From JAVBUZ01 sp031554725 (GTDB taxonomy: Bacteria > Bacillota > Clostridia > Lachnospirales > Lachnospiraceae), in the NCBI GenBank assembly GCA_031554725.1, contig JAVBUZ010000164.1, forward strand, positions 1 through 13,237: DNA of 13,237 bases. Direction: 5' to 3'. Below, piece after piece: positions 6,117-13,114 of this stretch (position 1 is its first letter; each line of letters opens with the position of its first letter). The position numbers and the translations under genes are program-made. The notes under the pieces were generated by a model, which searched no databases, was not told where the DNA came from, and saw only the letters and a list, made by a program, of their open reading frames with translations.

Positions 6117-8822
6117 CTAGAGGAAGTTCAAAAGGAATTTTTCCTTGTTTACTTTATATAGGTAATTTAGCATCTTACGAGCATACTTGGTTCCATTTTT
6201 ATAGCATTTAGAATTGTTGTTATCAGCTTCTAGTCCTAATGCTGTCTCGATAAGCCTATTTATTGTAACGATATTTCCAATCTTGATTTTTTGTAATTCC
6301 GCTACCACCGCATTAGATTTTTCAATCATGCTCGCAACATATAATTCCTCATTGTCATCCATATCAATTCGTGCTTGTTTAATATAGGAATCATAATCCT
6401 CGATAATTGTTCTAATTTTGGACATCTGTCTATTGTTGGCGGTACCGGGCATTTTAATAAAGAAGTGTTTGGTGGGAATGGTATGTGTGGGGGGCACTCC
6501 TGGAATCTTATCGATGCATTCCTCAAGCCAATTCATTGGACATGATAAGCTATCGTCAATGCGGCTTTTTAACTTTGTTTTGGAAGCTTCAACCTCCTCA
6601 AAAGGAATTTCCTTGCCATTTTTTGTACGTGAGATTTCTTTTGTATATTGCATAAAAAGAGGATAATCACATTTAACTTTTACTTCTTCATTACGATTGT
6701 TAATAAATGATTTGGTTCTCACCATGGAAGGAAGCTTACTAATTCTTTTGATTTCTTCCATTCCAGAGACTTCATATTCTCGTTTACAGCCGTCTATGAT
6801 TACCTGGGCTAGTACAGAAAGAATGATAAAATTATCATATAATTCGTTACATAAGTCTTCGTCAGGATATTCCTTTTCTTTTTCCGTCCAATAATAGGTT
6901 AGTGCCAGCTGGGCTAAATTGCTTGACCAACCAATGCCTAGTCTGGATTTTGAAAACTTATTATCCATGCTTGCGTATTCTTTCTTGGTATTTTTATAGG
7001 TAATTCCGCTTTCTTTTAATTGATTTACGATAGTTGGATAATTCTTATAGCAGAGGCGTGCATTTTTGACCAGCGTGGGTTGATTAGTGATAAGCATAAA
7101 ATCTGAGTCATAATCCATGCTGTTACAGCGGTCTTGTATATCGGTGCCAATGTTATTGACGGCAATGATATTATTGCTAAAGTCAAAATAGCGCTGCATT
7201 TCGTCGCTATAGGTATTATGTAGATAGCAAATATTATTAGGGCTATTATGGGGGTTACGAAAACCAGCAAGATATTCTCCATCTTTAAAAAGTGAGGTAT
7301 AGCATTGGATGGAGTCTTTTTCAGGTGCAAGCGTAGGATCGTTTTTCCAGTCTAGTCCAACCGCGTATAATAATAAGGCATAAGGATTTCCACAGACAGT
7401 GAGATTATCGCCATTAACCAAAACCTTTCCCGACTGTATTTTGTATACATATTCTCTTATAATCTGGGTCTTTTCATAGCGAAACCAGGTACTGTTTCCA
7501 AAAGCTGGGTTTCGTTTATATAAGTCTGCTAGCATTTCAAAGTGGTTTATTTCATTAGAGTTTTTACGTAAATAGCTTTCAAAGGCATCATTGTCCCGCT
7601 TTAGTAATTCAACATAGTCAATGCTGGTTTTTGCAATATCCTTGATATCCTCTTTTTCGCAAGGAAGGGTATTTATCATTTGGTAGCTTAATTGCTGACA
7701 ATCTCCAAGCTTACTTTGATGGTCGGTTTTTACGATGCCCCAAATGTCACCATCGGCATGTATTTTCTCACACCAATAGGAATAAGCAGCTTCTAAGGAG
7801 TGGCCCATAAGAGATGAGAACTTTTTCCATTTTATAGAATTATCAGTAGTAATTATTTGAATATCCTTTAGATAATGCCACATACCAAACATATCCTGTA
7901 CCTGATAGGTGTTGTAATCCTGTTTGTTTTCAAGACACCAATCCTGAAAGAAGCGTTGTATATTTGTCTTAAATCCACACATTTTGAACATATGATTTCG
8001 AAGGAGTGCCATTCCATTTATCCATGATGGGAGAATGGAGGACTCTATCAGACCCATTCCATCCCACAAGGTATTCTTTATTTCCGCTTCTTTTTGCGTA
8101 ACCACGCATTTCTTTTTTTCTTCATCTTTTTTATCGGTGTATTCCTGGGCACTTACCACATTTACAAGGGTTTTAAAAAGTGAATCCTGATCCTTTAAAA
8201 TGAGGATGTTTTGGACTGGAATATGTATGGTGCTAATAATGGTAGAGGTAGTAAGAGGAGCATAGGCCGACATTTCAACAATTTTGGCGTCCTCCTTAGG
8301 CATTTTTTCACCTAGTCCCATGGTTAGCCAATCATATGCCTTCTTATATAGCAAGCTATTAATAAAAATAACCTGTCCAAGCTTGGCTTTAGCACTAGTT
8401 CGAAATAACATTTCATAATGAATGGTTTGGGCGTTGTAGGTGATGTCCACACCATTTTCATAAAATAATTCTCGGATTTCATCACGACTTTTAGGTGAAT
8501 ATAACTCTTTTTTTGATTCTACATTATCTATGGCTTTTCTTAGCCGTTCTTTTTGCTCAGTATTGGTTGTCTTTGCAAGTAATTTTGTAAGCCGACTTAT
8601 TTCATCCTTATAGGAGCGACTTCCAAAATCAAAATCTAAGCATATGATATCCCTTGTACTTTCCCCTTTATGTATCACCATTCCATTTTGTTGTAGGAAA
8701 AAACTAAAAAGACTGTTGTTTAACATTGCATCTGAATAGGTAAAGTAATCACGAATACCAAGATTTACGTCATAGAGCATTCCAGCACTTATATTTTTTA
8801 TTTTTAAACCATATTCACTCAT
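6117..8822 (-). CDS. Two-barrel RNA polymerase-like protein (RDR/QDE-1/YonO type), phage-encoded
   Basis: 901 residues. Blocks match the order of two-double-psi-barrel polymerases. Residues about 252-290 (WDGMGLIESS, then LLRNHMFKMCGFKTN) resemble the first barrel of RDRs (DG-G-I, then FQxR-GGxKG). Residues 516-535 (EYLAGFRNPHNSPNNICYL) resemble the RNP-HPGD block. Asp570, Asp572 and Asp574 in MDYDSDFML resemble the DbDGD metal motif, with Ser for Gly. Residues about 625-680 (SRLGIGWSSNLAQLALTYYW, then LSVLAQVIIDGCK) resemble the downstream G-SNL-LA and S-AVD-K blocks. It would synthesise RNA in the cytoplasm, probably on the element's DNA. The order and spacing of four blocks, not one motif, make the case. 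Catalytic activity is unproven. The start at 8822 has AAAGGAG 14 nt upstream. It lies downstream of a small gene and divergent from a sigma-like fusion. Confidence 0.8.
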   Translation of the reverse strand: MSEYGLKIKNISAGMLYDVNLGIRDYFTYSDAMLNNSLFSFFLQQNGMVIHKGESTRDIICLDFDFGSRSYKDEISRLTKLLAKTTNTEQKERLRKAIDNVESKKELYSPKSRDEIRELFYENGVDITYNAQTIHYEMLFRTSAKAKLGQVIFINSLLYKKAYDWLTMGLGEKMPKEDAKIVEMSAYAPLTTSTIISTIHIPVQNILILKDQDSLFKTLVNVVSAQEYTDKKDEEKKKCVVTQKEAEIKNTLWDGMGLIESSILPSWINGMALLRNHMFKMCGFKTNIQRFFQDWCLENKQDYNTYQVQDMFGMWHYLKDIQIITTDNSIKWKKFSSLMGHSLEAAYSYWCEKIHADGDIWGIVKTDHQSKLGDCQQLSYQMINTLPCEKEDIKDIAKTSIDYVELLKRDNDAFESYLRKNSNEINHFEMLADLYKRNPAFGNSTWFRYEKTQIIREYVYKIQSGKVLVNGDNLTVCGNPYALLLYAVGLDWKNDPTLAPEKDSIQCYTSLFKDGEYLAGFRNPHNSPNNICYLHNTYSDEMQRYFDFSNNIIAVNNIGTDIQDRCNSMDYDSDFMLITNQPTLVKNARLCYKNYPTIVNQLKESGITYKNTKKEYASMDNKFSKSRLGIGWSSNLAQLALTYYWTEKEKEYPDEDLCNELYDNFIILSVLAQVIIDGCKREYEVSGMEEIKRISKLPSMVRTKSFINNRNEEVKVKCDYPLFMQYTKEISRTKNGKEIPFEEVEASKTKLKSRIDDSLSCPMNWLEECIDKIPGVPPTHTIPTKHFFIKMPGTANNRQMSKIRTIIEDYDSYIKQARIDMDDNEELYVASMIEKSNAVVAELQKIKIGNIVTINRLIETALGLEADNNNSKCYKNGTKYARKMLNYLYKVNKEKFLLNFL

Positions 8823-8843
8823 GATATAGATGATATCTCCTTT

Positions 8844-9035
8844 CTATAATGAAATAGTTTCCGTGGTTTGGAGGTTCGCCCTGGCTTCTATATTATTGCG
8901 ACACATTTCGTCGAATCTCATGTCAGAGGCAATGCGAGCAGCAATAGAAGACTCCTTGCAAGCATGAGTTGTGCTATAACAGGTATTAAAGTCTGTTTGG
9001 TATATTCTGCCTCCATAGGTTGTGTGTAATTTCAT
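8844..9035 (-). CDS. Small unknown protein encoded just upstream of the polymerase
   Basis: 63 residues from the ATG at 9035 (MKLHTTYGGRIYQTDF), which has AAAGGA about 10 nt upstream. A longer frame to an ATG at 9083 (79 residues) adds a basic N-terminus but has only a poor purine run as ribosome site. The protein is polar with three cysteines (Cys19, Cys27, Cys46 in the short form) and an SIAARIASDMRFDEMCR helix. It is the first gene of the minus-strand unit and ends 21 nt before the polymerase. It could be an accessory factor or leader-type regulator, but no family is recognised. Confidence 0.55.
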   Translation of the reverse strand: MKLHTTYGGRIYQTDFNTCYSTTHACKESSIAARIASDMRFDEMCRNNIEARANLQTTETISL

Positions 9036-9124
9036 ATTGTGATAATCCTTTCTTGTTTTTGTTTTATGAGTAATAGGTGACATTAATATATTTCTCTCTT
9101 TCTAAATTAAAAAAATAAAAAAGC

Positions 9125-9136
9125 GAACAAACGTTC
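9125..9136. promoter_or_regulatory. LexA (SOS) box 1
   Basis: GAACAAACGTTC is a perfect GAAC-N4-GTTC site, the Firmicute LexA consensus, with C preceding. It lies ten nt upstream of the -35 of the sigma-DUF262 promoter. It is also within the shared upstream region of the divergent polymerase operon, so it could control both directions. Confidence 0.75.
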
Positions 9137-9145
9137 TGGAAAAGA

Positions 9146-9174
9146 TTGACAAGAACATTCGTTCGATATATACT
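9146..9174 (+). promoter_or_regulatory. Strong sigma-A promoter of the sigma-DUF262 gene
   Basis: TTGACA (9146-9151) and TATACT (9169-9174) are separated by 17 nt, a near-consensus vegetative promoter. The start codon is 24 nt past the -10. The spacer is occupied by a LexA box, so the default state should be repressed. Confidence 0.85.
9153..9164. promoter_or_regulatory. LexA (SOS) box 2, inside the promoter spacer
   Basis: GAACATTCGTTC is a second perfect GAAC-N4-GTTC site, followed by G. It lies between the -35 and -10 of the promoter at 9146-9174, where bound LexA would block RNA polymerase. Its centre is 28 bp from that of box 1. Confidence 0.85.
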
Positions 9175-9197
9175 AAAAAAACAAAAGGGGGATATCA

Positions 9198-10907
9198 ATG
9201 ACAGAAATAGAAAAACAGAAAATATTAGAGGAGTATTGCTCTAACGATATGAGAAAGCTGAAACAGCTTTGCTATCCGAAAATCAAAGGTATTGGTGGCA
9301 TTTCGGAGATGGATTACGACGATTTTTATAGCATAGCATTAGATGTAATTAGAGATACGATTCAAAAATATGATGAGTCAAAAGGCTGTAAGTTTAGAAC
9401 ATTATTGGAAGGGAACATACAAAATAAATTTAATAGTGAAATTAGAAATAGAAATAGAAAAAAAAGAATGTCACCATTTGAAATGATATATATTGACGCC
9501 TTAGAAGAGGAAGGAAGCTCGCTAGGCGAAAGAATTCCATCTGAGTTTGATATGGAAAAGGAAGTTTTAGAACACATTAATCTTTCCTATGATGAGAGAG
9601 TGTACAAGTATTTGAATTTGCTTTCCGAAAGACAAAAGAAGATAGCTGAAATGATTATGGGTGGATATTCACATATAGAAATAAAAGAACGTTTAGCTTT
9701 AACGGAAAGTCAATATGTGGAAGCATGGAAGGATATGAGAACATTTGAAAAAACAAGGGCATTTAAACATATAGAAGATAATGAAATCAAGGAGGACAAA
9801 ATAGTGCAGATTTTATTCCCAACACAAACATTAGAAAAAAGTAAACAGGACAAGCTAAGCATTCTGTCGATTGTTAAAAAAATTGATAATTATACAATTA
9901 GGTTTGACCATCCACTACAAAGGGAATCAGAGCAGTGGAGTCCTGCTATGAAGGGAAACCTTATTTCGGATATCTTACAAGGTAACCCAATTTCACCACT
10001 TGTTTTTGCAGAACAAATTGTTAATGGAATAGCAATTATATGGGATTTAGATGGAAAACAGCGTTGCACAAATGCCTATTCTTTTCGAAATGATGGATAT
10101 AAAATAACGAAGAATATTAGGCGGTGGAATATTTCTTATCAGGCAACGATTCGAGATAAAAATGGAAAGCCGGTTTTAGATAAAAATGGCTTTTTGCGAT
10201 CAGAAAAAAGAGAGTTTGATATTCGAGGAAAAAAATACTCTGATTTGCCGGAAGAATTGCAGGATAGGTATAATGACTATAACTTTGAAATTGTACAGTA
10301 TTTAAATTGTTCCAGCGAGGACATAGCCTATCACATTGCACGATATAACGAAGGAAAGGCTATGACAGCATCACAAAAGGGACTTACAAGACTTGGTGAA
10401 GAGTTTGCTGTAAGTGTAAAAAGTATTTCTGCCATGGGCTTTTTTAAAGATTTAGGAGGCTATAAGGTATCCGAAAGAAATAATGGCACTATAAATCGTG
10501 TTGTTGTAGAAAGTGTTATGGCTGTTAATTTTCTAAACGAATGGAAGAAGAAACAAGAGGATATGTGTGAATTTATAAAACACAATGCCACAATAGTCCA
10601 TTTTGAACACTTTGAAGACATGGTTATTAGGATTACCAAGACTGGAACAGAGGAAACCTTCAATATGTTTGATTCCAGGGACTCCTTTATTTGGTTTAGC
10701 TTATTTGCAAGATTTATGGATATGGGATTGGAGGATAAACAATTTATTAACTTTATGGGTGAGTTTTCCAGAACTTTACATAGTAAGAAGCTGGATAAGA
10801 TTTCCTTTGATGACTTAAATGAAAAATCAACAAAGGATAAGAATGTGGTGGTTAGCAAGATAAACCATTTGGAGAAACTGATGAGGGAGTGTGTAGGAAG
10901 GAAATAA
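9198..10907 (+). CDS. Sigma-70-like (regions 2 and 4) / DUF262 fusion protein, SOS-controlled
   Basis: 569 residues; ATG preceded by AGGGGG. Residues about 35-90 resemble sigma region 2 (MDYDDFYSIALDVIRDTIQKY, then SKGCKFRTLL, then IRNRNRKKR). Residues about 140-183 resemble region 4 with a helix-turn-helix (LLSERQKKIAEMIMGGYSHI, then LTESQYVEAWKDMR). Residues about 232-395 match DUF262, the ParB/GmrS-type nucleotide-binding fold: HPLQRESEQW at 238-247, DLDGKQR at 283-289 (usually DGQQR), and RYNEGKAMT at 382-390. The C-terminal 170 residues are unassigned and show no HNH nuclease motif, unlike GmrSD. The protein could guide a polymerase to element promoters, with the DUF262 part acting as NTP-dependent switch or DNA contact. 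It is divergent from the polymerase operon and under twin LexA boxes. Function is inferred. Confidence 0.8.
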   Translation: MTEIEKQKILEEYCSNDMRKLKQLCYPKIKGIGGISEMDYDDFYSIALDVIRDTIQKYDESKGCKFRTLLEGNIQNKFNSEIRNRNRKKRMSPFEMIYIDALEEEGSSLGERIPSEFDMEKEVLEHINLSYDERVYKYLNLLSERQKKIAEMIMGGYSHIEIKERLALTESQYVEAWKDMRTFEKTRAFKHIEDNEIKEDKIVQILFPTQTLEKSKQDKLSILSIVKKIDNYTIRFDHPLQRESEQWSPAMKGNLISDILQGNPISPLVFAEQIVNGIAIIWDLDGKQRCTNAYSFRNDGYKITKNIRRWNISYQATIRDKNGKPVLDKNGFLRSEKREFDIRGKKYSDLPEELQDRYNDYNFEIVQYLNCSSEDIAYHIARYNEGKAMTASQKGLTRLGEEFAVSVKSISAMGFFKDLGGYKVSERNNGTINRVVVESVMAVNFLNEWKKKQEDMCEFIKHNATIVHFEHFEDMVIRITKTGTEETFNMFDSRDSFIWFSLFARFMDMGLEDKQFINFMGEFSRTLHSKKLDKISFDDLNEKSTKDKNVVVSKINHLEKLMRECVGRK

Positions 10908-10921
10908 AGTCCTTAAATGTA

Positions 10922-10964
10922 AAAAGCTCCAAAACGCTTGATTTAAACGCTTTGGAGCTTTTCT
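10922..10964 (+). terminator. Terminator after the sigma-DUF262 gene, probably bidirectional
   Basis: A 15-position stem (10922-10936 with 10948-10962) has one mismatch and a GCTCC/GGAGC core, ending in TTTTCT on the plus strand. The A-run on the other side gives a U-run for minus-strand RNA too, so it could also end transcription from the tRNA gene. It begins 14 nt after the stop codon. Confidence 0.75.
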
Positions 10965-10969
10965 GATAG

Positions 10970-11040
10970 CAGGGGAAGAGGGGATCGAACCCCCGTTAAC
11001 GGTTTTGGAGACCGCCGCACTACCGCTGTACTATTCCCCT
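10970..11040 (-). tRNA. tRNA-Trp (anticodon CCA)
   Basis: Minus-strand RNA of 71 nt has acceptor AGGGGAA/UUCCCCU and discriminator G. The D arm is GUAC/GUGC, the anticodon arm GCGGU-CUCCAAA-ACCGU has anticodon CCA at 11008-11006, and the T arm contains GGUUCGAUCCC. The 3' CCA is not encoded (CTA follows). It is the element-side neighbour: its 3' end faces the phage-type genes. Confidence 0.93.
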
Positions 11041-11133
11041 ATGTAATCGGTGCTCACTTGACCACCGAAAATCATTATAGCACAGGTGCATATGGGTGTG
11101 CAAGCATAAAATAAAATTTATTTTTTAAAAAGA

Positions 11134-11163
11134 CTGACAAAAAATATTTTTTAGTGCTATAAT
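11134..11163 (+). promoter_or_regulatory. Promoter of the carD-like gene
   Basis: CTGACA (11134-11139) and TATAAT (11158-11163) are 18 nt apart, a good sigma-A promoter 60 nt upstream of the CarD-like start. The gap from the tRNA to this gene (11041-11222) shows nothing else I can support. Confidence 0.75.
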
Positions 11164-11222
11164 GAGAATAATCACAAGTTAACATAGTGTTATTGTTTTA
11201 TTAAAAGAAGGAGAGAAAAAGG

Positions 11223-11735
11223 ATGTTTGAAATTGGTGAATATATCGTTTACGGCACGACTGGAGTATGTAAGATAATGGACATAACCAGCATGAACATG
11301 GAGGGGGTACCCAAAGATGCCTTATACTATATATTACAACCTTACCACCAGAACTCCAGTAAGATATTTATATCTGTGGACAACCAAAAAACAATAATGA
11401 GAAGGATTTTGACAAGGGAAGAGGTAGAAGGACTAATAGAGGAGATACCAAGTATAGAAGAATTGTGGGTAGAGAATGACAAGCAGCGCGAAGAAGAATA
11501 TAAAACGTGTATTAGAAGCTGTGAGTGTAAGGAATGGGTGAAGATTATTAAGTCACTTTACTTACGTAAGCAGGAACGTTTAGCAAAGGGAAAGAAGATT
11601 ACTGCAACAGACGAAAGATATTTGCGCATGGCGGAGGACAATCTTTATTCTGAATTATCAATTCCTCTAGGAATCCCAAAAGATGAGATGGAACAATACA
11701 TTGCTGAGAAAATCGAAGTTGTAACATTTGAATAA
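11223..11735 (+). CDS. CarD/CdnL-family transcription regulator
   Basis: 170 residues. Residues 1-60 form the RNA polymerase-interacting (RID/Tudor-like) domain: FEIGEYIVYGTTGVCKIMDI, then YYILQPYHQNSSKIFISVDN. Residues about 75-165 are the helical DNA-contacting domain. The family binds the beta subunit and stabilises or tunes open promoter complexes. The length matches the family (about 160-170). The start has an AAGGAGAG ribosome site. It is a single-gene unit between its own promoter and terminator, and reads as host chromosome rather than part of the element. Which promoters it affects here cannot be told from the sequence. Confidence 0.85.
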   Translation: MFEIGEYIVYGTTGVCKIMDITSMNMEGVPKDALYYILQPYHQNSSKIFISVDNQKTIMRRILTREEVEGLIEEIPSIEELWVENDKQREEEYKTCIRSCECKEWVKIIKSLYLRKQERLAKGKKITATDERYLRMAEDNLYSELSIPLGIPKDEMEQYIAEKIEVVTFE

Positions 11736-11753
11736 AAAAGAAATCTTTTAATT

Positions 11754-11788
11754 AGTAACTCGTACCATTGCGTACGGGTTACTTTTTT
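11754..11788 (+). terminator. Terminator after the carD-like gene
   Basis: Twelve-pair stem AGTAACTCGTAC/GTACGGGTTACT (11754-11765 with 11772-11783, one G-U), six-nt loop CATTGC, followed by TTTTT. A classic intrinsic terminator 18 nt past the stop. Confidence 0.9.
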
Positions 11789-11812
11789 GTTACTCTATTA
11801 TTAAAGTTAGAA

Positions 11813-11827
11813 CAACCGATTGCGCAA
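11813..11827. promoter_or_regulatory. LacI-family operator upstream of the regulator gene
   Basis: CAACCGATTGCGCAA contains the CG-centred palindrome TTGCGCAA. An identical 15-mer lies at 13023-13037 before the lipoprotein gene. A site 28 nt before the regulator's start suggests autoregulation. Confidence 0.65.
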
Positions 11828-11854
11828 GACCTTCGGTGAAAGGGAGCTTTAAGA

Positions 11855-12862
11855 ATGGAAAACAAAAAGAAAACGATAGATGATATTGCCAAAGAACTTC
11901 AGGTATCAAAAACAACGGTATCTCGCGCTATCTCTGGTAAGGGAAGAATTAGCAAGGAAACTAGAGAGAGGGTAATGGATTACATTCAAAAAACCAATTA
12001 TAAGCCCAATGTTATTGCTAAGAGCTTAGCCCAATCCAAAACCTATAATATAGCCTTTGTTATGCCTAGTGACTGTAGCTTGGTTGATTTGCCGTTCTTT
12101 CAAAAGTGTATGTTTGGCGTAAGTGAGATTGCAGCTTCTAATGATTATGATGTTTTAATCTCAACAGTTTCAGAAAGTGATATTAGCCAGCTTGAGCGAG
12201 TGATTGAAAATCACAAGGTGGATGGAGTTATTTTAAGTAGAACTCTGATTAAAGATGCGCCAGCGGCTTATTTAATGGGAAAAGCAATTCCTTTCGTTAC
12301 AATCGGAACGGCCCTTAGCAAGGATATTGTGCAGGTGGATAACGATCATAGGAGCGCTTGCCGTGAGTTGACTTCCATTTTGCTTATGCGTGGTATCCGC
12401 AAGATGGCATTAATTGGTGGAAACAAGGCACATGTAGTTACCCAAAAACGTTTGCAAGGGTATAAAGATGCTTTTTTAGAACAAAGCATGAGTGCGGACA
12501 ACAGTCTGATATACATGGATATAGAAAGCAGTGTTATGGTAGAAAAGGTTGTTGAGGAAATGGTGGAACGCCAGGTAGAATGCGTTATTTGTATGGATGA
12601 TTCTATTTGTATCCATGTACTGAATAAGTTGCGCAAAGAAAAGCTAAGAGTGCCAGGAGATATTAAGGTAGCATCCTTTTATAATAGCAGCTTGATGGAA
12701 AGTAACATTCCTTCTATCACATCCTTGCAGTTTGATGTAAGAGAGCTTGGAATGGTTACTTGTAAAACCTTACTAGATAAAATAGACGGAAAAAATGTGC
12801 AGAGTAGAACCTTATTGGGGTATGAAGTTTCAATGAAAGAATCTACGCAAAACATTATATAA
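11855..12862 (+). CDS. LacI-family transcriptional repressor, probably of sugar uptake
   Basis: 335 residues, the usual LacI length. Residues 5-27 form the helix-turn-helix (TIDDIAKELQVSKTTVSRAI), followed by the hinge region to about residue 58 (YKPNVIAKSLAQ). Residues about 62-330 form the periplasmic-binding-protein-like effector domain, with DGVILSR near residue 125 and FDVRELG near the end. It would bind operators as a dimer or tetramer and release on binding a sugar or derivative. The start has AGGGAG nine nt upstream. Identical operators before this gene and before the adjacent lipoprotein gene point to control of that transporter. The sugar is unknown. Confidence 0.9.
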   Translation: MENKKKTIDDIAKELQVSKTTVSRAISGKGRISKETRERVMDYIQKTNYKPNVIAKSLAQSKTYNIAFVMPSDCSLVDLPFFQKCMFGVSEIAASNDYDVLISTVSESDISQLERVIENHKVDGVILSRTLIKDAPAAYLMGKAIPFVTIGTALSKDIVQVDNDHRSACRELTSILLMRGIRKMALIGGNKAHVVTQKRLQGYKDAFLEQSMSADNSLIYMDIESSVMVEKVVEEMVERQVECVICMDDSICIHVLNKLRKEKLRVPGDIKVASFYNSSLMESNIPSITSLQFDVRELGMVTCKTLLDKIDGKNVQSRTLLGYEVSMKESTQNII

Positions 12863-12863
12863 A

Positions 12864-12914
12864 ATTGCGCAATAAAAGCCGTTGAAAATGTGGCTTGGGG
12901 GAGAAAATGCGCAA
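12864..12914. promoter_or_regulatory. Extra TTGCGCAA-like palindromes after the regulator gene
   Basis: ATTGCGCAAT, a perfect 10-bp palindrome, lies at 12864-12873 just past the lacI stop. TGCGCAA occurs at 12908-12914. These share the core of the operators at 11813 and 13023 and could be auxiliary sites for looping by the LacI-family protein. Confidence 0.4.
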
Positions 12915-12980
12915 CAAATAGTGCGAAAGGTTTAGACAAATTAGCTATAAATTCTGAATGTTTATAGGCTATTATATGCA

Positions 12981-13010
12981 TTGACATTAATATGCCTATT
13001 TTGTTATTCT
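12981..13010 (+). promoter_or_regulatory. Promoter of the lipoprotein gene
   Basis: TTGACA (12981-12986) and TATTCT (13005-13010) are 18 nt apart. The operator at 13023-13037 covers the expected start of transcription, the classic place for repression. Confidence 0.65.
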
Positions 13011-13022
13011 TTACTTACAGAG

Positions 13023-13037
13023 CAACCGATTGCGCAA
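13023..13037. promoter_or_regulatory. LacI-family operator before the lipoprotein gene
   Basis: CAACCGATTGCGCAA is an exact copy of the site at 11813-11827. It lies 13 nt past the -10 of the promoter, consistent with repression of the transporter gene by the neighbouring LacI-family protein. Confidence 0.7.
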
Positions 13038-13114
13038 AGATGCAAAAGGAAGGCTACGTGACTGCTATTCCATTGTGGAATACAGTAACAAACAAGATTT
13101 AGGGAGGAAAAGGA

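Noticed and set aside
6326..7330. Extra frames on both strands within the polymerase gene
   Set aside because: They overlap a 901-codon frame with conserved polymerase blocks and have no independent start signals.
9198..10907. GmrSD-type or other DUF262 restriction system
   Set aside because: The C-terminal part lacks a visible HNH/DUF1524 motif, there is no partner subunit or methyltransferase nearby, and the N-terminus is sigma-like.
12346..12987. Minus-strand frames opposite the lacI-family gene
   Set aside because: Shadows of a clear LacI-family gene; the part beyond the gene covers the promoter and operator region of the lipoprotein gene.
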